Notes: a model not told the origin generated them from the sequence alone. A DNA stretch of 64,000 nucleotides from Panorpa germanica (GCA_963678705.1 OY783209.1:10230001-10294000); one strand, 5' to 3'; shown: positions 1-36,779, counted from the first letter of the stretch. Numbers and translations: made by a program.

Positions 1-38
1 GTTCTCCATTCTTTACTACTTTACGAGGATCTCGTTAA

Positions 39-739
39 GGGGGGGTAAGGTCAAAACGATAAAAAAAAAACATATTTTCGATAATGTTTTTTGACGACAC
101 AGTTAATATATAATTATTTCTATAATTACTACATGATAAAATGACATTTGAAGAATACTTTGTGAAATTTTCAACAATTAATATCAAGAACTGCTGACCC
201 ATTGACAGCGAATCTCCGCAGACGTCACAAAAAAAAGTAACGTTGCGGTGCCACTCATAACTCATTACTAGATTTTCTGAAATCGAAAAACCAAAATGAT
301 TTCATTAGTTGATAACTTTCTGCAGGTAACGCTGTCGAGTTTTTCTATTTTCATTGATTTTTCAATTTTTTACAGCACTTAAAAGTCAAAATACCGAGTT
401 TTCATGAAACTTTGTTATTTTAAAATATGTTAAAATTAAAAAAATCAAAAAAAAAATCGACAGCATTACCTTGGCATTTATGTAAAGAAAGAGAATGCAA
501 AATTTCAAAAGAATCGGTCCAGTAGATTTTGAGCTAGAGATGTGGAAAAGCTATGTATGAGAAACCGCATTTAAAAGTTTCAAAGTAACACAAAAGCAGA
601 CCAGAGAGGTGAAGACTTAAAACTTTATATCTCCGACAGTTTTACTCCAATCGACTTCAAATTTTGACACAATAAACTTAATATGTTGTACAATAATATA
701 AATAATAAAAAATAAAAAAAAGTTGAAACCTTACCCTCC
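39..739. mobile_element. TTAA-flanked non-autonomous DNA element (piggyBac-type), copy 1
   Basis: TTAA lies at 35-38 and again at 740-743. Just inside, the ends are inverted: GGGGGGGTAAGGT on the left and ACCTTACCCTCC on the right. A TTAA target site is the hallmark of piggyBac-type transposition. No transposase frame is present, so this is a MITE-like derivative of about 0.7 kb. The body is poly-A/T rich. A diverged copy lies in opposite orientation at 19168-19866, inside a wge intron. ORFs here are not likely host genes. Family assignment rests only on TTAA and the G/C-run ends. Confidence 0.6.
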
Positions 740-743
740 TTAA

Positions 744-2104
744 GAAATCTAAGTAAAAACATATAACCCCTTAAAACTTTAACAAGAAAATACCTACACA
801 TTTTTTCACACTTGTTTAACACCTACCTGGCCGTGAAATACCTTAAGCCGTCTAAGTACGACTATATATAGCATTAATTAACTAATTAATGAATTAATCT
901 CGTCAAATGCACTTCCGGTTTATGTGACACGTTCTTATTTAGAAATATTTAAATAAAATTCATAAAAATAACCGTCTTGTATATAGGTACAACGTTTCCA
1001 TAAAAAAAGGATTATTAAAATAGAAAACAATGTCTTTTATAAAATTATACCGGAAATGAACAAGTGGGCGGGGCGTCAGTATTTAAATTAGGAGAGTGAC
1101 ATCTACATTTAACAATGGTTAATTTATTAATAATTTATTAGATTTTACATATGTTTTATTACAAGAGACGTATATATATATGCGTCGTTTTTATTAGCTT
1201 ATTTACACCTTTCTAACTCAGGGTATCAAGGCTAAGGCATATTATATACTGACGTACTTGTACATAGAGATTATGTAAATAATATTTAAAAGTTCATTGA
1301 CATTATAAACATCGAAATTTGCATTATAAAATAGAATTTACTTAATACACTTCATTTATACTATGTATCAATCAGGTCCACAGATCTTAAAATTTCATCG
1401 ATGAATAGTGACGTCACATGACTCTTATGACAGATGCACATAAGGGACATGTGACGTCAGAAAATTTTATCATGGCTGAGAATGACAGACAGAATAACAG
1501 GCTTTTATGTCTGAATTTAAAGTGATGTGGAATTGAATTGTTTACACAAATTTACTAAGTTTCTTTGTGAGCTCACATTAAATTTATTTGCAAATATCCC
1601 CAATCACAATATTTTTCGCTGTAGGCGTCCAACCTTATGACACTATGTCCCCTTCCCTCTATCCCTTTCTGAAAGGCCCTGCCAAAGCCCACTGCACGCA
1701 AAATCGATAATGCATTTCGATCGAAACATTTTTTATAATATTGAATGTTGATTTTTCATGACAACTTCTAAACACGCTTCAATAATTTGGATTTTTTATT
1801 TTTTTTTAATAAGAACTTATAAATGTCGCTCTATTTGTTAGAAAGGGATAGAATGTATTCACATATAACTATTTCAGTCACGAATGATTAGATATCGGGG
1901 AGATACAGATGAGATAAAATATATATGCAATAGCTATATATAATTGTCTCTTTTCTACATATGAATGTAATTTTGAATATAAAATGAAGGAGATAGCAAT
2001 CTAATACTGTCCTGCTCTTGCTTGTGTGTTAAGTTATAATGCCGAAAAGGATTTTTAAGAGAAAAAAACACCATAGTACTTCTGATTTTTTCTAACATGC
2101 ATCT
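744..2104. other. AT-rich non-coding stretch
   Basis: No coding region recognised. The only structure I note is a pair of TGACGTCA palindromes at 1409-1416 and 1452-1459, set in a larger inverted repeat. Confidence 0.5.
1409..1459. promoter_or_regulatory. Pair of CRE-like TGACGTCA sites in an inverted repeat
   Basis: TGACGTCA occurs at 1409-1416 and 1452-1459. The flanks are inverted too (GTGACGTCACATG on the left, CATGTGACGTCAG on the right). TGACGTCA is the full consensus for CREB/ATF-type bZIP factors. Whether it is used, and by which gene, is unknown; the nearest called gene begins 8 kb downstream. It could instead be the ends of a small decayed MITE. Confidence 0.3.
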
Positions 2105-2325
2105 AATGGGCTTGTGAACACTTTTTTCATGCGCTTTTATTTTTTTTAATAACTAAAAGCTGACGGAATCCAATTTAAATTTTAGTTTTGGCGAATGTTT
2201 TAGATATGCATGGTACGTCACAAAATAACTAAGTAATTGAGATTATTTTTCCTTTTCGTAACCTTCAATTTTATCAATTTATAGAACAGTTTTATAGAAA
2301 TTAAGACATAGTTCACAAGCCGATT
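2105..2325. mobile_element. Short TIR element of the GGGCTTGTG family
   Basis: The left end AATGGGCTTGTGAAC (2105-2119) is mirrored by GTTCACAAGCCGATT (2311-2325). This gives a ~221-bp non-coding element with imperfect terminal inverted repeats. Related ends or bodies occur near 8680-9041, 21900-21940, 42023-42567 and 45967-46512. The target duplication is not clear, so the superfamily is left open. Confidence 0.45.
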
Positions 2326-5248
2326 TTAGTAATTTTTGTTTTCTACTGTAGAGATTTTAAAATCGATCATATTGTAGATTTTACACTTCTCAGTTAAACC
2401 AAGGTTTAATTGATATTGTAAAAGATTATCGCTCTCTACCGTTGGCGCTCTTATTCTTAAACTGAAAATAAATTATATGCTATCGTAGTTGCTTTATCAA
2501 CTCCGGATATGGCTGCTACATAAATTGCATTAAGAAAAAACATAAAGTCAGACGGTTTTTGTTTTGATTATTAATGTTAAATTATATCCCTTCCCACCAC
2601 CACCACCACTGCAATTACAAATAATAAAAAGTATGACTCACCCAGAAGACTTGATTCTAATTGTCTTTGCCTCACCCAAGACCTGAAAATATACAAAATT
2701 ATTATCATCTAAGAAGTATAATACGCATGAAATAGAGGGTAGCTTACAGTAAAGGGGTTATTTTAAATTGCAGTCACTTAATTATTGATCTAGTTCATTA
2801 GTGTGACAACTCAAAATATTGATTTCTGAAGTAATGATTTCACATATTTATCTGCATTATAATTATTGTGTTTGATGGTATTTAGGACTTATCTGGTTTA
2901 GAATCAGATAGAGGACTAAGTTTTACATATAACTGCATACTCTACTTAAATTTTCAAAGGCAGGTGACTCTTCTAGTTACAATATATATTTTAGTTATTG
3001 TACACCAAACATATTTCTTAATGACATAATTAGTAAATAAATTTAAATATTATAATACTTGTAATTTTTCCAATTCATGTATCTCACGCACTAATCGTTT
3101 TTTATCATTATAAAACGATTTTGTTATTTTTATTATATCAATTAAATTAATCGGTATTATGCAAAAACCCGCAGCGAACCAGCTGCAACGTGTAGCCATC
3201 TTGTGTCAGCAACACGAACCTTAAAGACAAGAAAACTTAAAGCAACCTTCCTTCCTTATTGTACTTGTTGATATTAAGTATCTATTGCAGTAGATGCCAA
3301 CCTGTAGTACGCGTGAAATTTGGTAGTTTCTTTAGTCTAAAATTGTTTAATACTATATTTGTTATATATTGTTATTTAATATTCTTTTTATATTATTAGA
3401 TAGTCAGAACACATACTATCAAATATTTTCGGTTAAAATGCGTACCATCTAAGATTTAAAATTCTCTTTCCTTATTCTAGTTTAATCGAGATAATTTAGC
3501 GCGCAGCGTTTCCGGGTCATCATTGACTATGAACATGTTGGAAATAAAAAAATTACCTATTAAATCATTATATCTCCAGCACAAAACGTTAGTGTAACTT
3601 TTTAATATGTTTAAAAAACATTTTTCTTAATTCTTCCAAATTTTTTCTAAATTCTATCTTGAGATTTTTTGTGTATAATCTTTAGAAAATAGATGGAAGA
3701 TAGAATAGATAGTACAGGAAGTTTTAATGGGAGGTGGCTCTTTGCTAAATTGCTAACTTTGTTATTAATATCTTGGATTCTAAACGGTCAAAAATTTGAA
3801 ACTTCTAGATTTATTAGTAAACGTTATTCTTACCCTATAAACAATTTTTAAGTGGAAGATAAGATAAGATAAGTGGAAATAAGATCACGCTGAACTACCT
3901 TAAGGGATTCATACCTTTTTTTCACAGCTTTACTTAACTAGAGAATAGAAATAGCTAGATTTAACCGCATTGACTACTGAGTAGCTAAGAAAACAGAGGT
4001 TTATAAAAGGAGAGCAATTTCGTCTTATATACAGAAATTGTTAAATTTAATTTTTTTACCAAGTTTTTTTGGCTACTATTTCTTTAGTTTTATACACTGG
4101 AACAAGTAAATTGGTCAAATGGTTTTTTTTATGTTTTCCGAAAATATAAAAGAAACATGATTTTCAGAAAGTCTCGTATGAAAAGCCAGTTCTATGACTT
4201 GTGCTGCCAAAATTACTTCTAAGATAGGACTGAAATTTTAAAAGCATATTTTTTAGATACAATATTATTCCCCCTTAAACACTTCTGTCATCAAAAATCA
4301 CAGTATAATGTATATGTTCGTAATACATTTGTATATAATTCATAAAAACAAAAAGCATCAACACAAATAACAGCGAGATGTTGAACCCGTTATATTTAGT
4401 TAAGAAACAAGAAATATTCTTTTCACGTTTTTAGCATCATCGCTCTCCTCACAATTTCTTCACTGGAATCTACTAGATGCAGGAGACTGCCTTTCCATAG
4501 TCCTTCGTCATCTCCGTTAAAGAAAGAGAGAGAGAACAAACTACTCTCACTTTCAAATGGAGGGGGTAACAAAACGCACGCTCTGAGCGAGTGCTCTGAT
4601 ACCCCTCACCCTCCAGTCCAGCGAAGAATAATACATGCTTTATTGGGGGAGATTTAGATGATGCTGCGTTAGGCACATATATATAGATATAGGGGTAGAG
4701 GCAATTGGGATAGGGATAACATATGACTGGATTACGCCACCGCCACGTACGACGGTTTCCTCTTTCCTCTTATATTTAGATTCCACTAATATTAATTGCA
4801 CTATGCAAAATATATTGGGATAGGGTAAATTTAAATTGGTTGGATTCTTTACTATATTCTATTTCTAACACTAATTTCAAAATATGGTGTTGAATATTGA
4901 TAACGCTGTATTTCAGAACCTCACACGTCTAATTATGTTTAATTAGTTATAGAAGATATTTTTGAATGCAGTATTATTGACAGCGATCATATAGACTGCT
5001 AACTTCACGAATAATTTTAATTAGAACATAGTAATGTTAGCGCTCTTTGGGTCATGAATACTCATACAAGGAAACAGAGAGCACATCAATGATACGTGCT
5101 TATAAGCTTCCAATGTAAGAGAGGCTTTATGCATATCTGTCATAAGATCGATCTTAAGATAACATCTCTGTACATTGTAAATCAAAATATTCTCTAAATA
5201 ATTTATCACACTTTTCACTATCACTATACAAGCACACACACATTAATA
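2326..5248. other. Non-coding stretch; CCA microsatellite and a GA-rich GC-richer island
   Basis: No gene is recognised. A (CCA)n run lies near 2593-2610. At about 4440-4680 the sequence is less AT-rich and contains an AAAGAAAGAGAGAGAGA-like tract (GAGA-type) and short GC-rich blocks. A 67-codon minus ORF there has no recognisable domain. The island could be a promoter or enhancer, possibly for the wge gene downstream, but nothing fixes this. Confidence 0.35.
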
Positions 5249-5256
5249 CAATCACA

Positions 5257-5624
5257 CAGGGGCGGCCTTAACCATTGCGAGGTCCGGGAAACAGATATTT
5301 GCGAGGCACCGGGCGGTAGAATTTCGCAAGGTATAATTTATGTAAATTGTAAGTAAGTATTTTTGATGATAATTGACGAGAAATAAAATTTTATATTGGA
5401 AGTGTTATAAAAGTTAACAAGCACAAAGATGGCAAATATTAATAATGATAAACTAAGGCACATGAATACCTTCAAAGATATACGCAGTGATTCTAGTGGA
5501 ATTTCTAAAGAGCGAGGCGCGAGATTCAAATACATATATAGTAATGAATTTTTCTACTTGGGTTGTTGCGCGAGAATGCGGTCCGAGCGATTGCCCTGCT
5601 TGCCACCCCCTAAGGCCGCCTCTG
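5257..5624. mobile_element. hAT-type MITE, copy 1, with perfect 8-bp target duplication
   Basis: The 368-bp element starts CAGGGGCGGCCTTA and ends TAAGGCCGCCTCTG, an inverted pair of the CAGRGG kind typical of hAT elements. It is flanked by CAATCACA on both sides (5249-5256 and 5625-5632), a perfect 8-bp duplication as hAT transposases make. It contains no transposase. A second copy lies at 18209-18553 in a wge intron. Two small overlapping ORFs at 5429-5717 are partly inside it and are not believed. Confidence 0.85.
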
Positions 5625-5632
5625 CAATCACA

Positions 5633-7113
5633 CTACACGACTTTTATTTTTTTAAATATCAATTTTAAAACTTTATACCTTTTCAACAAATCGATAGAAA
5701 AAAGATTTCATTTCTAAATTTTCCAAATTCTTTGTTTTATTAAATATTACTTTTTTTGACCTAAGAACGCTTTTGCAGATATACACGAAACTATATCTTT
5801 GTTTTTTTTTAATACTTTATCGGCCCGTTGCATGTTAATTATATGCACTTTAATTATAAATATCTCGCTTCACAATCGATAGACAAATTTCATATTTTTT
5901 TCACAAATTAAATACACCTAGATTAACACTATATTTTAATTTAATCAATTTTTTTTTAACCATGTTTAAGGTTCAATGCTAGGCGCATAACCTCAGAGAA
6001 ACTGTTGCAAAATAAGGCCTAAATTTTACTTTTCAAATTTCTTCATAACTTTTAAGATGTTTGTTCATTATGAACATATATTTTTCAATATAATTTTGGG
6101 AAAGTTTTTAAACAATAATCTCTTCGAATCATTTTAAGAAGGTCTTAGCACAAGTGACTAATAAAGATAACTGCTATAACACGAAAACCATTCATGAAGA
6201 ATTTATCTTAATATTTTTCTGATACAAATTCCCTCGGGATATTAACCGTGATGTTTTGGGCGAGTCTCTCTCTCTCTCTCTCTGTCTCTGTTCGGTGTTT
6301 GTTCCCCTATTTGTTATAACTTAATTAAATCGAGGGATTGTGACGGACATCATTTCAATCCCGTATACATTATCAATACAATTGTCTACAGATTTACTTT
6401 GAGTATATAATTCTGGGCTATTGTTAATTGTTATAAATAGTAATTAGTAAATAATAATGGATATTTGTAGAATCTTATTCGAACTACGTATTACACTATT
6501 TATTCACAAAATTTCAGCGACGACGTCAGGTCTAATAATGAAATACCGGTAATAAATCTTATATTTTTTATATGTAACAAAAATTGTATACTCTGTTATG
6601 AGTAAAAGAAATAATTTAACTTTTTTACTATTTCTATTTTTAGTTCATAGGAAGTCAGGTGTTTTTCTTTCTCTATATACATTATTACTTTTTTGAAGGG
6701 CCCTGTAGGTTTTATTACATACATTGTAAATAAATGTTGGAGATCATCCACCTTTACTCTAATTTTAGAATGGAATTATAAATAAATCATGCAAAGCGTC
6801 AAGCGTTTGCGATTGACACTTTCTGCTATGTATATTAATGAGCTAAAAGGTGTTTATTTAAATACAATTAAAATTGTTCAGCTTTACGTATCGTATTGTT
6901 ACATTGACGTCACAACTTTAAGAGTACACCGCGCCATCTATTGAGGCAGTCCATGAACTTATTTATTTATTAACGTGATATTATAGTTTTAAGTTTACTT
7001 GGTAATAAATAATTAATTGATGATTACTTGTATATTTGTTAAGACACTAAAGGACCTTATTTTGTAATATTATAATTGTGATATTCATTTCGTTGTTAAT
7101 ATTTGTAAATATA
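5633..7113. other. AT-rich non-coding stretch with a CT microsatellite
   Basis: No gene recognised. A (CT)n tract lies at about 6265-6290. A TGACGTCA site lies at 6905-6912, beside a 'CGCCATCTATTG' motif that recurs in the window (46047, 60410) and is probably old retroelement sequence. Confidence 0.45.
6265..6290. repeat. CT microsatellite
   Basis: (TC)n tract with one interruption (GTCTCTG), a (CT)n/(GA)n run of the kind GAGA-type factors bind. Confidence 0.8.
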
Positions 7114-7305
7114 GTTCAACTTACAAGAGTTCGGCGACGACTCATACTTAAAACAAGTTGTAGGGTATAAACTGTTGATATAAGTAAAAGACACTGACTC
7201 ACTTATTTTTCTATAATGTATATAGAAGCGAATAAGATAAAATTCATTATCGCTCTTATAACCTCTTTTAAGTATAAATCGCTGCCAAACTATCGTGATT
7301 TGAAC
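7114..7305. mobile_element. Tc1/mariner-type MITE, copy 1
   Basis: The 192-bp element has long inverted ends (GTTCAACTTACAAGAGTTCGG on the left, its imperfect complement ending TTTGAAC on the right) and TA on each side (7112-7113, 7306-7307). The inverted arms reach about 70 bp and both contain a TACTTAAAA-like stretch. A copy in opposite orientation lies at 38816-39025. A more decayed relative follows directly at about 7345-7500. No coding capacity. Confidence 0.6.
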
Positions 7306-7344
7306 TAAAATGCACCTGTAACATTTTAGTCAAGTGAGATCTAT

Positions 7345-7500
7345 AGTTCCATTTACGAGAAACACTGACACTCATGCTGAAAAAATGTTGAACTATATAA
7401 AACTACACAATAAAGTAGCACTGTCTCACTCACTTTACTATAATGTATATATGAGCGAAAGAGATATAAAATTCACAATCGCATCGCAGATTTATTTTTG
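7345..7500. repeat. Decayed relative of the adjacent mariner-type MITE
   Basis: The order of short blocks follows the element at 7114-7305: a GTTC-A-TTACGAG start, CACTGACTC/CTCACT, CTATAATGTATATA, then AAATTCA-ATCGC. Identity is low, and the small ORF at 7334-7543 is a by-product. Confidence 0.3.
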
Positions 7501-9482
7501 TCAACTTTATTTAAGCAGAGTCACTTGCGTTCTCTCGTGTTGATTCTTAAAAGGTTTCGAGTTTGGCTAAAAGATTCTTTATTACTCTTTTAATTCTGAA
7601 AAAGGTGTAATAGTTTTACTTATCACTCTATTAATTAAAAAAGTAATAAAATACCCTGTGTTTATCGGATGTATTCATATATAAATATCTTTACAAAAAG
7701 AGTTATTTGGTCAACTGTAGATGAAAGTACCGCTCTACATTCTACTCGCAGAGGTATATGTCCGAACTCTCTAGGATAGATGCATGGTTCTTTTTGTGTT
7801 TTATTACCTTTGTTACAGTTGTGTATAGATAAACATTAAGCTAAAAGCGTCATCTCATGCTAAAGTGTATTAATGCGGAACACATCCTACTGAGAACGTC
7901 ACCTCGCAGATAATCTGTTGCAGTGTGAGAGCAGATTTAAAACTAAATGAACAAACCCGTCGCTGGGTATATGTCACATTGTCAACAAGTTTTACTATTT
8001 TTTAAAATAGTCCTCATTTTTAAGTCAGTATTATGTTTAGCATAAACTTGTAGGTGCTCGGGCCCATGGCCCCCGTGGCATCGTCATCACCCACGTTTCG
8101 TGTTCCACGTTCGCGCCACAATCGCAATGTGCATCGATCGGCTGCAAATACTCCTCTATCCTCTAGTCTTCTACCGTGGTCCTACACAATCGACCCCTTT
8201 AAAAACATTTCATCTCACTTCTACATATACTTTTCAATAGGAAATAATCGTCCTTCTCGTTTACTCTTATTGAAACTATACATGTGTATTATTTAGTATC
8301 TGTACATGGGGTACATTCACGAAATACAGATACAAAATCTACGACGCAATCATCAGGCCTATTATTTGAGAAAGGAACATTTTTGAATCATCTAGTTCTA
8401 AATCAAATAGAAGGCTTTGTTGCTTATATAATGAAGTGTCCACAACTGCAATATTTTATTAGAGATCTAGTACACGCAAGATCAGTGACCTTGGATTATC
8501 CACTTCAATTTTTATTTTTCATTTCAATTTCACATTTTATTTCAAGTTTTATTTATATCATTTGCGTAAAGGAAGGATAGGTATAATTCTGAAAAATCTG
8601 AAAGCAAAGAGTATTTGTATTCATAATAATATAGTGAATATTAGATTTATCAGTTTTGCCACATGCTTTAGACTTGCATAATACGTCACAGAAGAAATAA
8701 GTAAATGAGATTATTTTTCTTTTTACACAACCTTCATAATATAATACTTTATGATTTATTCAACCCAACTTAAAGTAGTAAATGACGTATCTCATACACA
8801 CTCGTTTGCGTCTCTGTTGTATAAAGCAGATGACAAGTCTGCGGATGTGACATACCACGCATTGGAATTATCTAAAACATCGGATCCCTTTAATAATTAT
8901 CATAAAGATACAAAAACACTTTTAATTGTTAATATCTTTAAAAATATAAAGAGTTATTAAAAATAATTGCTCATTTGAGGTTCTGGTAGCCAACTTTATC
9001 AATATATAGTTCCGTTTTATAGAAATTTACAGGATATTTTAAGTATACGAGTATTTGCGCTGTGTCTTCATTTCCACATTATTTTTATTTTTATTCTAGC
9101 TAGCTAGTAGTTAGTGTTACTACATTACAATAATTTTAGTATGACGAATGATATATTTCCAACACATTATGCAAAAATAACAATACATGCATGTAATTTC
9201 TTGTAATCACAGAAATTATGTTAACATTCATATTTAGAAAGAAGTAATCTTATGATAACTAAAAGTAAATATAATAATTAAACATATACAATATCTATAA
9301 ATAAGTAATAAATAAAAACAAGGCATAACTCATGGCAGTATCACTAAATGTAATAAATTTGATCGATTCAATCGAATTGATTAACATTTCTAAAACATCA
9401 CATCAGTCATCATTTTTAGATGGTACTCACTGTATCTCTCTGCAGTTACAACTGTTCTTATATCTTAGTTTATTCTTTTCAG
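7501..9482. other. Region upstream of the wge-like gene; possible 5' exon near 8054
   Basis: No certain exon. At 8054-8190 a GC-richer patch follows a TTGTAG acceptor-like site and reads openly as LGPMAPVASSSPTFRVP..., unlike its AT-rich surroundings. It could be an upstream exon of wge, because exon 9483 starts in phase 1 and so may need one more base from upstream. I find no good donor in the right phase. Bases 8680-9041 are an old dispersed repeat, related to 42343-42567. Confidence 0.3.
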
Positions 9483-9493
9483 GTCCCTGCGCT

Positions 9494-32576
<23,083 letters not shown>

Positions 32577-35500
32577 CAACTTCCATCCTCCATAACATTA
32601 ACTATAAAACTAACACCATGCAGGCAACATAGGATCCAAGAATTGGGACGTAGTATTTTTGTACTTATGATTTCGTTATTCGTTATGCGTTATTTTTTTT
32701 AGGGACAGTGATACAGTATTGGTGCTATTGCGGTAGACGTTTAAGAGAATGTGTTATTTGTTAAAGACAATTTTTTTTAAACTATTTCTTAATTCTTTAT
32801 ATATAAAAAAGTTTACTTTATATAAATATCAACAATTTATGATAAAGTTATGTTATAATTAAAACTTTTGATAATTCCTTATATCATAATTTATCAAAAA
32901 ATTATAGCTTTTTTAATAAGGTGATTATTTTATAGAAGTAATTATTTTTTATTATTTATTTCTAAAAATTAGTTCATATTGAATTAATTGATATTTTAGA
33001 AGTTATATATTAATTATTTTTTAATTATATATTATTTTTACAAAAATAATCACCAATGACAGATTTACAGATATATGAAATATGCAAAATATATTTTTCG
33101 TAATTTATAAAGAATTTATTTACTTTATACCATTAATTAATAATATAACAATATTTTGTGTACTTTGCTATTTTCTTCTTTATATATATATAAATACAAG
33201 AGACTTTTAAATGCACAAAAATATGTAATTAAAATATAAAAACAGGCTGGTGTGCGATGGATTGTTTAAAACAATTATTTACTTGCAATTCCAGTCATGG
33301 TCTTCATCATAATTTAATAAACATGAAATTTTAACAGAGAATATTTTCTAAATTCACTATTAAATGTAAATATTGGTTATAAACAATCAATGTAAAATGC
33401 GGCAGCCGTATTTTGTTAATTGTATCAAAAAGTTGTTACAAAAGTGGTAGCCATTGTAATAAAGAAGTTGGAATCTTTTAATTACAAGAGATCAAACATA
33501 TTTACTTATATAATAAAGAAAAATATTATTCATAAAAAAATACAAAATATATAAAAAAGAGAATATATTACTTCATATTTTAATACAGTTTACAAATAAA
33601 TGAAAAAAATAGATCTAAGTACTTATAAACAAACAAATATATATTGTATTATTTTATAGTATATAGATACTTAGGATAGAAACAGACAAACAAATAATAT
33701 TCATTAAGAAATGATTTATTTTAGATAGATGTGTTATATTCTGAAATTCATTATTGTATTTGTATTTGTATTTGCAGTTTCTACTTTTTTAAACAGTAAT
33801 CTAATATTACACATTTGTAATTACTAACAAAATCATACTACAAAAGCATTCTTCCGTGCACATTTACTTCGAACATAATAATCCTTAACCGTGAACGAAT
33901 TTGTTCAAAAATAGATTATCAATTTATGTAATTTACAAGAAAATATATATTTTAGTTAGTTTTTTATGCTTAGAAATAATAAGTATAACACTGGCTTTGC
34001 TAAGACAATTATACGCTAGGCAACGTCGTTTTTTTTTTCTTTTGAACTCTGATAATCAGTTAACAAGAGATTCACTTCATTATTTATCTCTGTTGTAAAA
34101 ATATATGCAAAATATATTTCAAACGTAGGATAAGCTGTTGTCTATATACAACATAATCAATAACATCTAGAAGCTATGGTGTAGCATATAATTATTCTTT
34201 ATGTGCAAAAACTAATGAAATGCTATAATGTAAATGATATCTTGCATAAAAGAATAAATGACATAGGCTTAGTTCCATGGTACGGAGTTAAGGATGTATT
34301 TCCATAATGGCAATAATTTTAGAAGATAAGGGGACAATTCGATTTAATTTTTTTTTCTTTCAGTGTTTATGCATACATCAAATTAATAGAAATAAAGAGT
34401 TGTTATTTAATTACAAGCTAACTTTAAAAATGAATTTTCCGAACGAAAATATTATTTATATCTTCTTATTATTTTTTATTAATGTTGCACAAAAACTTGA
34501 AAAGTATTATATGATGATTTCTTCGAATATTATTGCCATTAATAAATTTAACAACAAATAGAACAAAATGTATGTTAATTACTGAAATGAATTATATTCA
34601 TATACAAATTGTATACATTTCACTCATTATTTTTTCATGAATTAAGTTTATGAGAATTTCTAAAATAAACAAAGATATAAATTTAATAATATGTGAAATA
34701 TTCAGTTATATTATTATTTAAATGTAAAATAATTTAACGTGGCCTAACTATTTTGATCTTTGTCTTTGTATACGATTTGAATTGAAAGAGGAACCCATTC
34801 GTGGGGGTACCTTGTTGAGTGCTATGTACGACTAAATATATCTGCTAGTGATACAACAAATAGGAACTGAACAGAAAGTAATTATAATGAAATAATTTTA
34901 TTTCTTGTCTGTAATATAATTATTAATATTAAGATAAAAAGTAACAAATAAAAGTATCAATATTTATTGTTTCAAGCAATACCAACATCAACATCATATT
35001 AAAGAGACAAAAAAATTGAAACAAATTCATAAGCAATAGTAGAAATTTTTGTATGAATTTGATACCATTAACTTTAATTTTAAAATTGTTATACTACAAA
35101 TATTTTTGAATGTATTTACATTTTTTGAAAATTACTAAGTTGATTCATAAAAACAAACATGAAATTTATTTAGACATGCCTATCAATACTATTTTTAACT
35201 TGTGATAATTTATAAATTCGATCCTTTAATATTACATAAAGTAACTTACGTATAGAATACATAAAGTGCGTGTTAAAATTAATATTAACATTTTTGTTAT
35301 ACTAAAAATTATATATAACATTTACTTGTAATTGTGAGAAATAGAATTGTGGCAAATAATATTTAACTTTATAAATTTTCAAATAAGTAAATACAGCTAA
35401 ATATTTTTGTGTATAAGTTAGAATTTGTTGTTATAAGAAATAAAAGGAACAATAAAAAAATGCTATTAAATTTTGTCACTGAATTTGTGATATAATTTTA

Positions 35501-36779
35501 TATGATAGTAGAATGTGGTGTACATAGTTTGATGTTTTTATATAAACAATTTTTGGAAGAAAAATGCTCTTATTTTGAAAACATACCAGGGTCAAATTAT
35601 ATAAATTTATAAAAAATAATTATTTTTCTTACAATTACAAAATCTAAACAATGTATTTGTATCCATTTAGGAAGTGTATATCTTTTAAAATAATAAAATA
35701 CAATGCACTCGACTTCTTTTATTCTTTACACATTTACAGACCTATGTGAACTTTAGGAATGAGTTAACAGGATAGCCGAATTATTAATTAGGACCGAAGA
35801 AAATGACAACATGCCGGTCTATTCCACGACTATTTAATCTCAGTTATCTAAACTTTAATTAGTATTATTTGTTGCTTATTAATAAAATGAACAATAATGG
35901 AGCTGAAATAATTTAAGCAAAAATGAAAATACTATGTTAGAATTAAATATTTGTAGAATAGATGAATAAATCAATCTGTATTATGTAAAGTAGGGTACAC
36001 TAAAAATTCACTGTTCCTGCAACGCCTTCATTATTTAAAATGCTGCTTAAGTAACATTTAGATTGAATTGAGTTAAAATTCGTCTTATATGAAAATGATA
36101 GAAATATTTTATTTCTATTTATTTTATAAATAAGAACGGTGGTAGACAGAGCTAGCCTGACCGAAATTTATTAACTTCATCATCTCGCGATGATTTTACG
36201 GGGCTCCGCCGTACTGTTTTCCTACTCCTTGGAAACACATATTGAGAAAATAATTTACAAGCATAATTTAACCCATATCTGACCGGCTTCGAGTATCATG
36301 ATTAATCGATAGTAGAAACGAAATACAACAAATATTACTTTGCAAATATTTACAGCTAAACATAAACCGGCGCCGATAATTGTATATGTGTAGAGGGATA
36401 TGTAAAAATGAATTAATATATAAAATAATAGAAATTTCTTTCCAAAAAGGAGGTTTTTCAACAATTTATAATTATTGGGAAAAATTAATTTATTTGCTTT
36501 GTACACATGCATAGAAATGTATGTCAATAATATTTCAACTCTCTTTTTCCCTTCTTTGAATAATTAATGAAATTGATTTTATGATATATTATTATTTGTA
36601 TTTATATTCCAACATAGATATTTAACAAATATGTTCTATTATTATCCTCTATATTGATTTTAATAGACACATTAAAATGATATCAATAGTTTTAATAAAA
36701 ACCTATTTAATAGTATATTAAATGCGCGAACGCTTCGCTTTCATTATATCAATCAATTTATTTTATCGTACAGTTGGTA
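32577..36779. other. wge 3' UTR and AT-rich downstream sequence
   Basis: Very AT-rich, with many AATAAA-like signals (for example 33455-33540) and no clear transposon ends. How far the 3' UTR reaches cannot be told. Short ORFs at 33901-34561 have no coding character. At about 36175-36230 a less AT-rich patch contains CATCTCGCGATGAT (TCGCGA core). Confidence 0.4.

Noticed and set aside
4710-4722. TAGGGATAACA, the first 11 bases of a well-known homing endonuclease (I-SceI) site
   Set aside because: The following bases do not match the rest of the site, and no homing gene or group I intron is near. Taken as chance.
8284-8580. 98-codon plus-strand ORF
   Set aside because: AT-driven composition, hydrophobic low-complexity end, no splice context and no known domain. 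Could be a transposon scrap, but nothing supports a gene.
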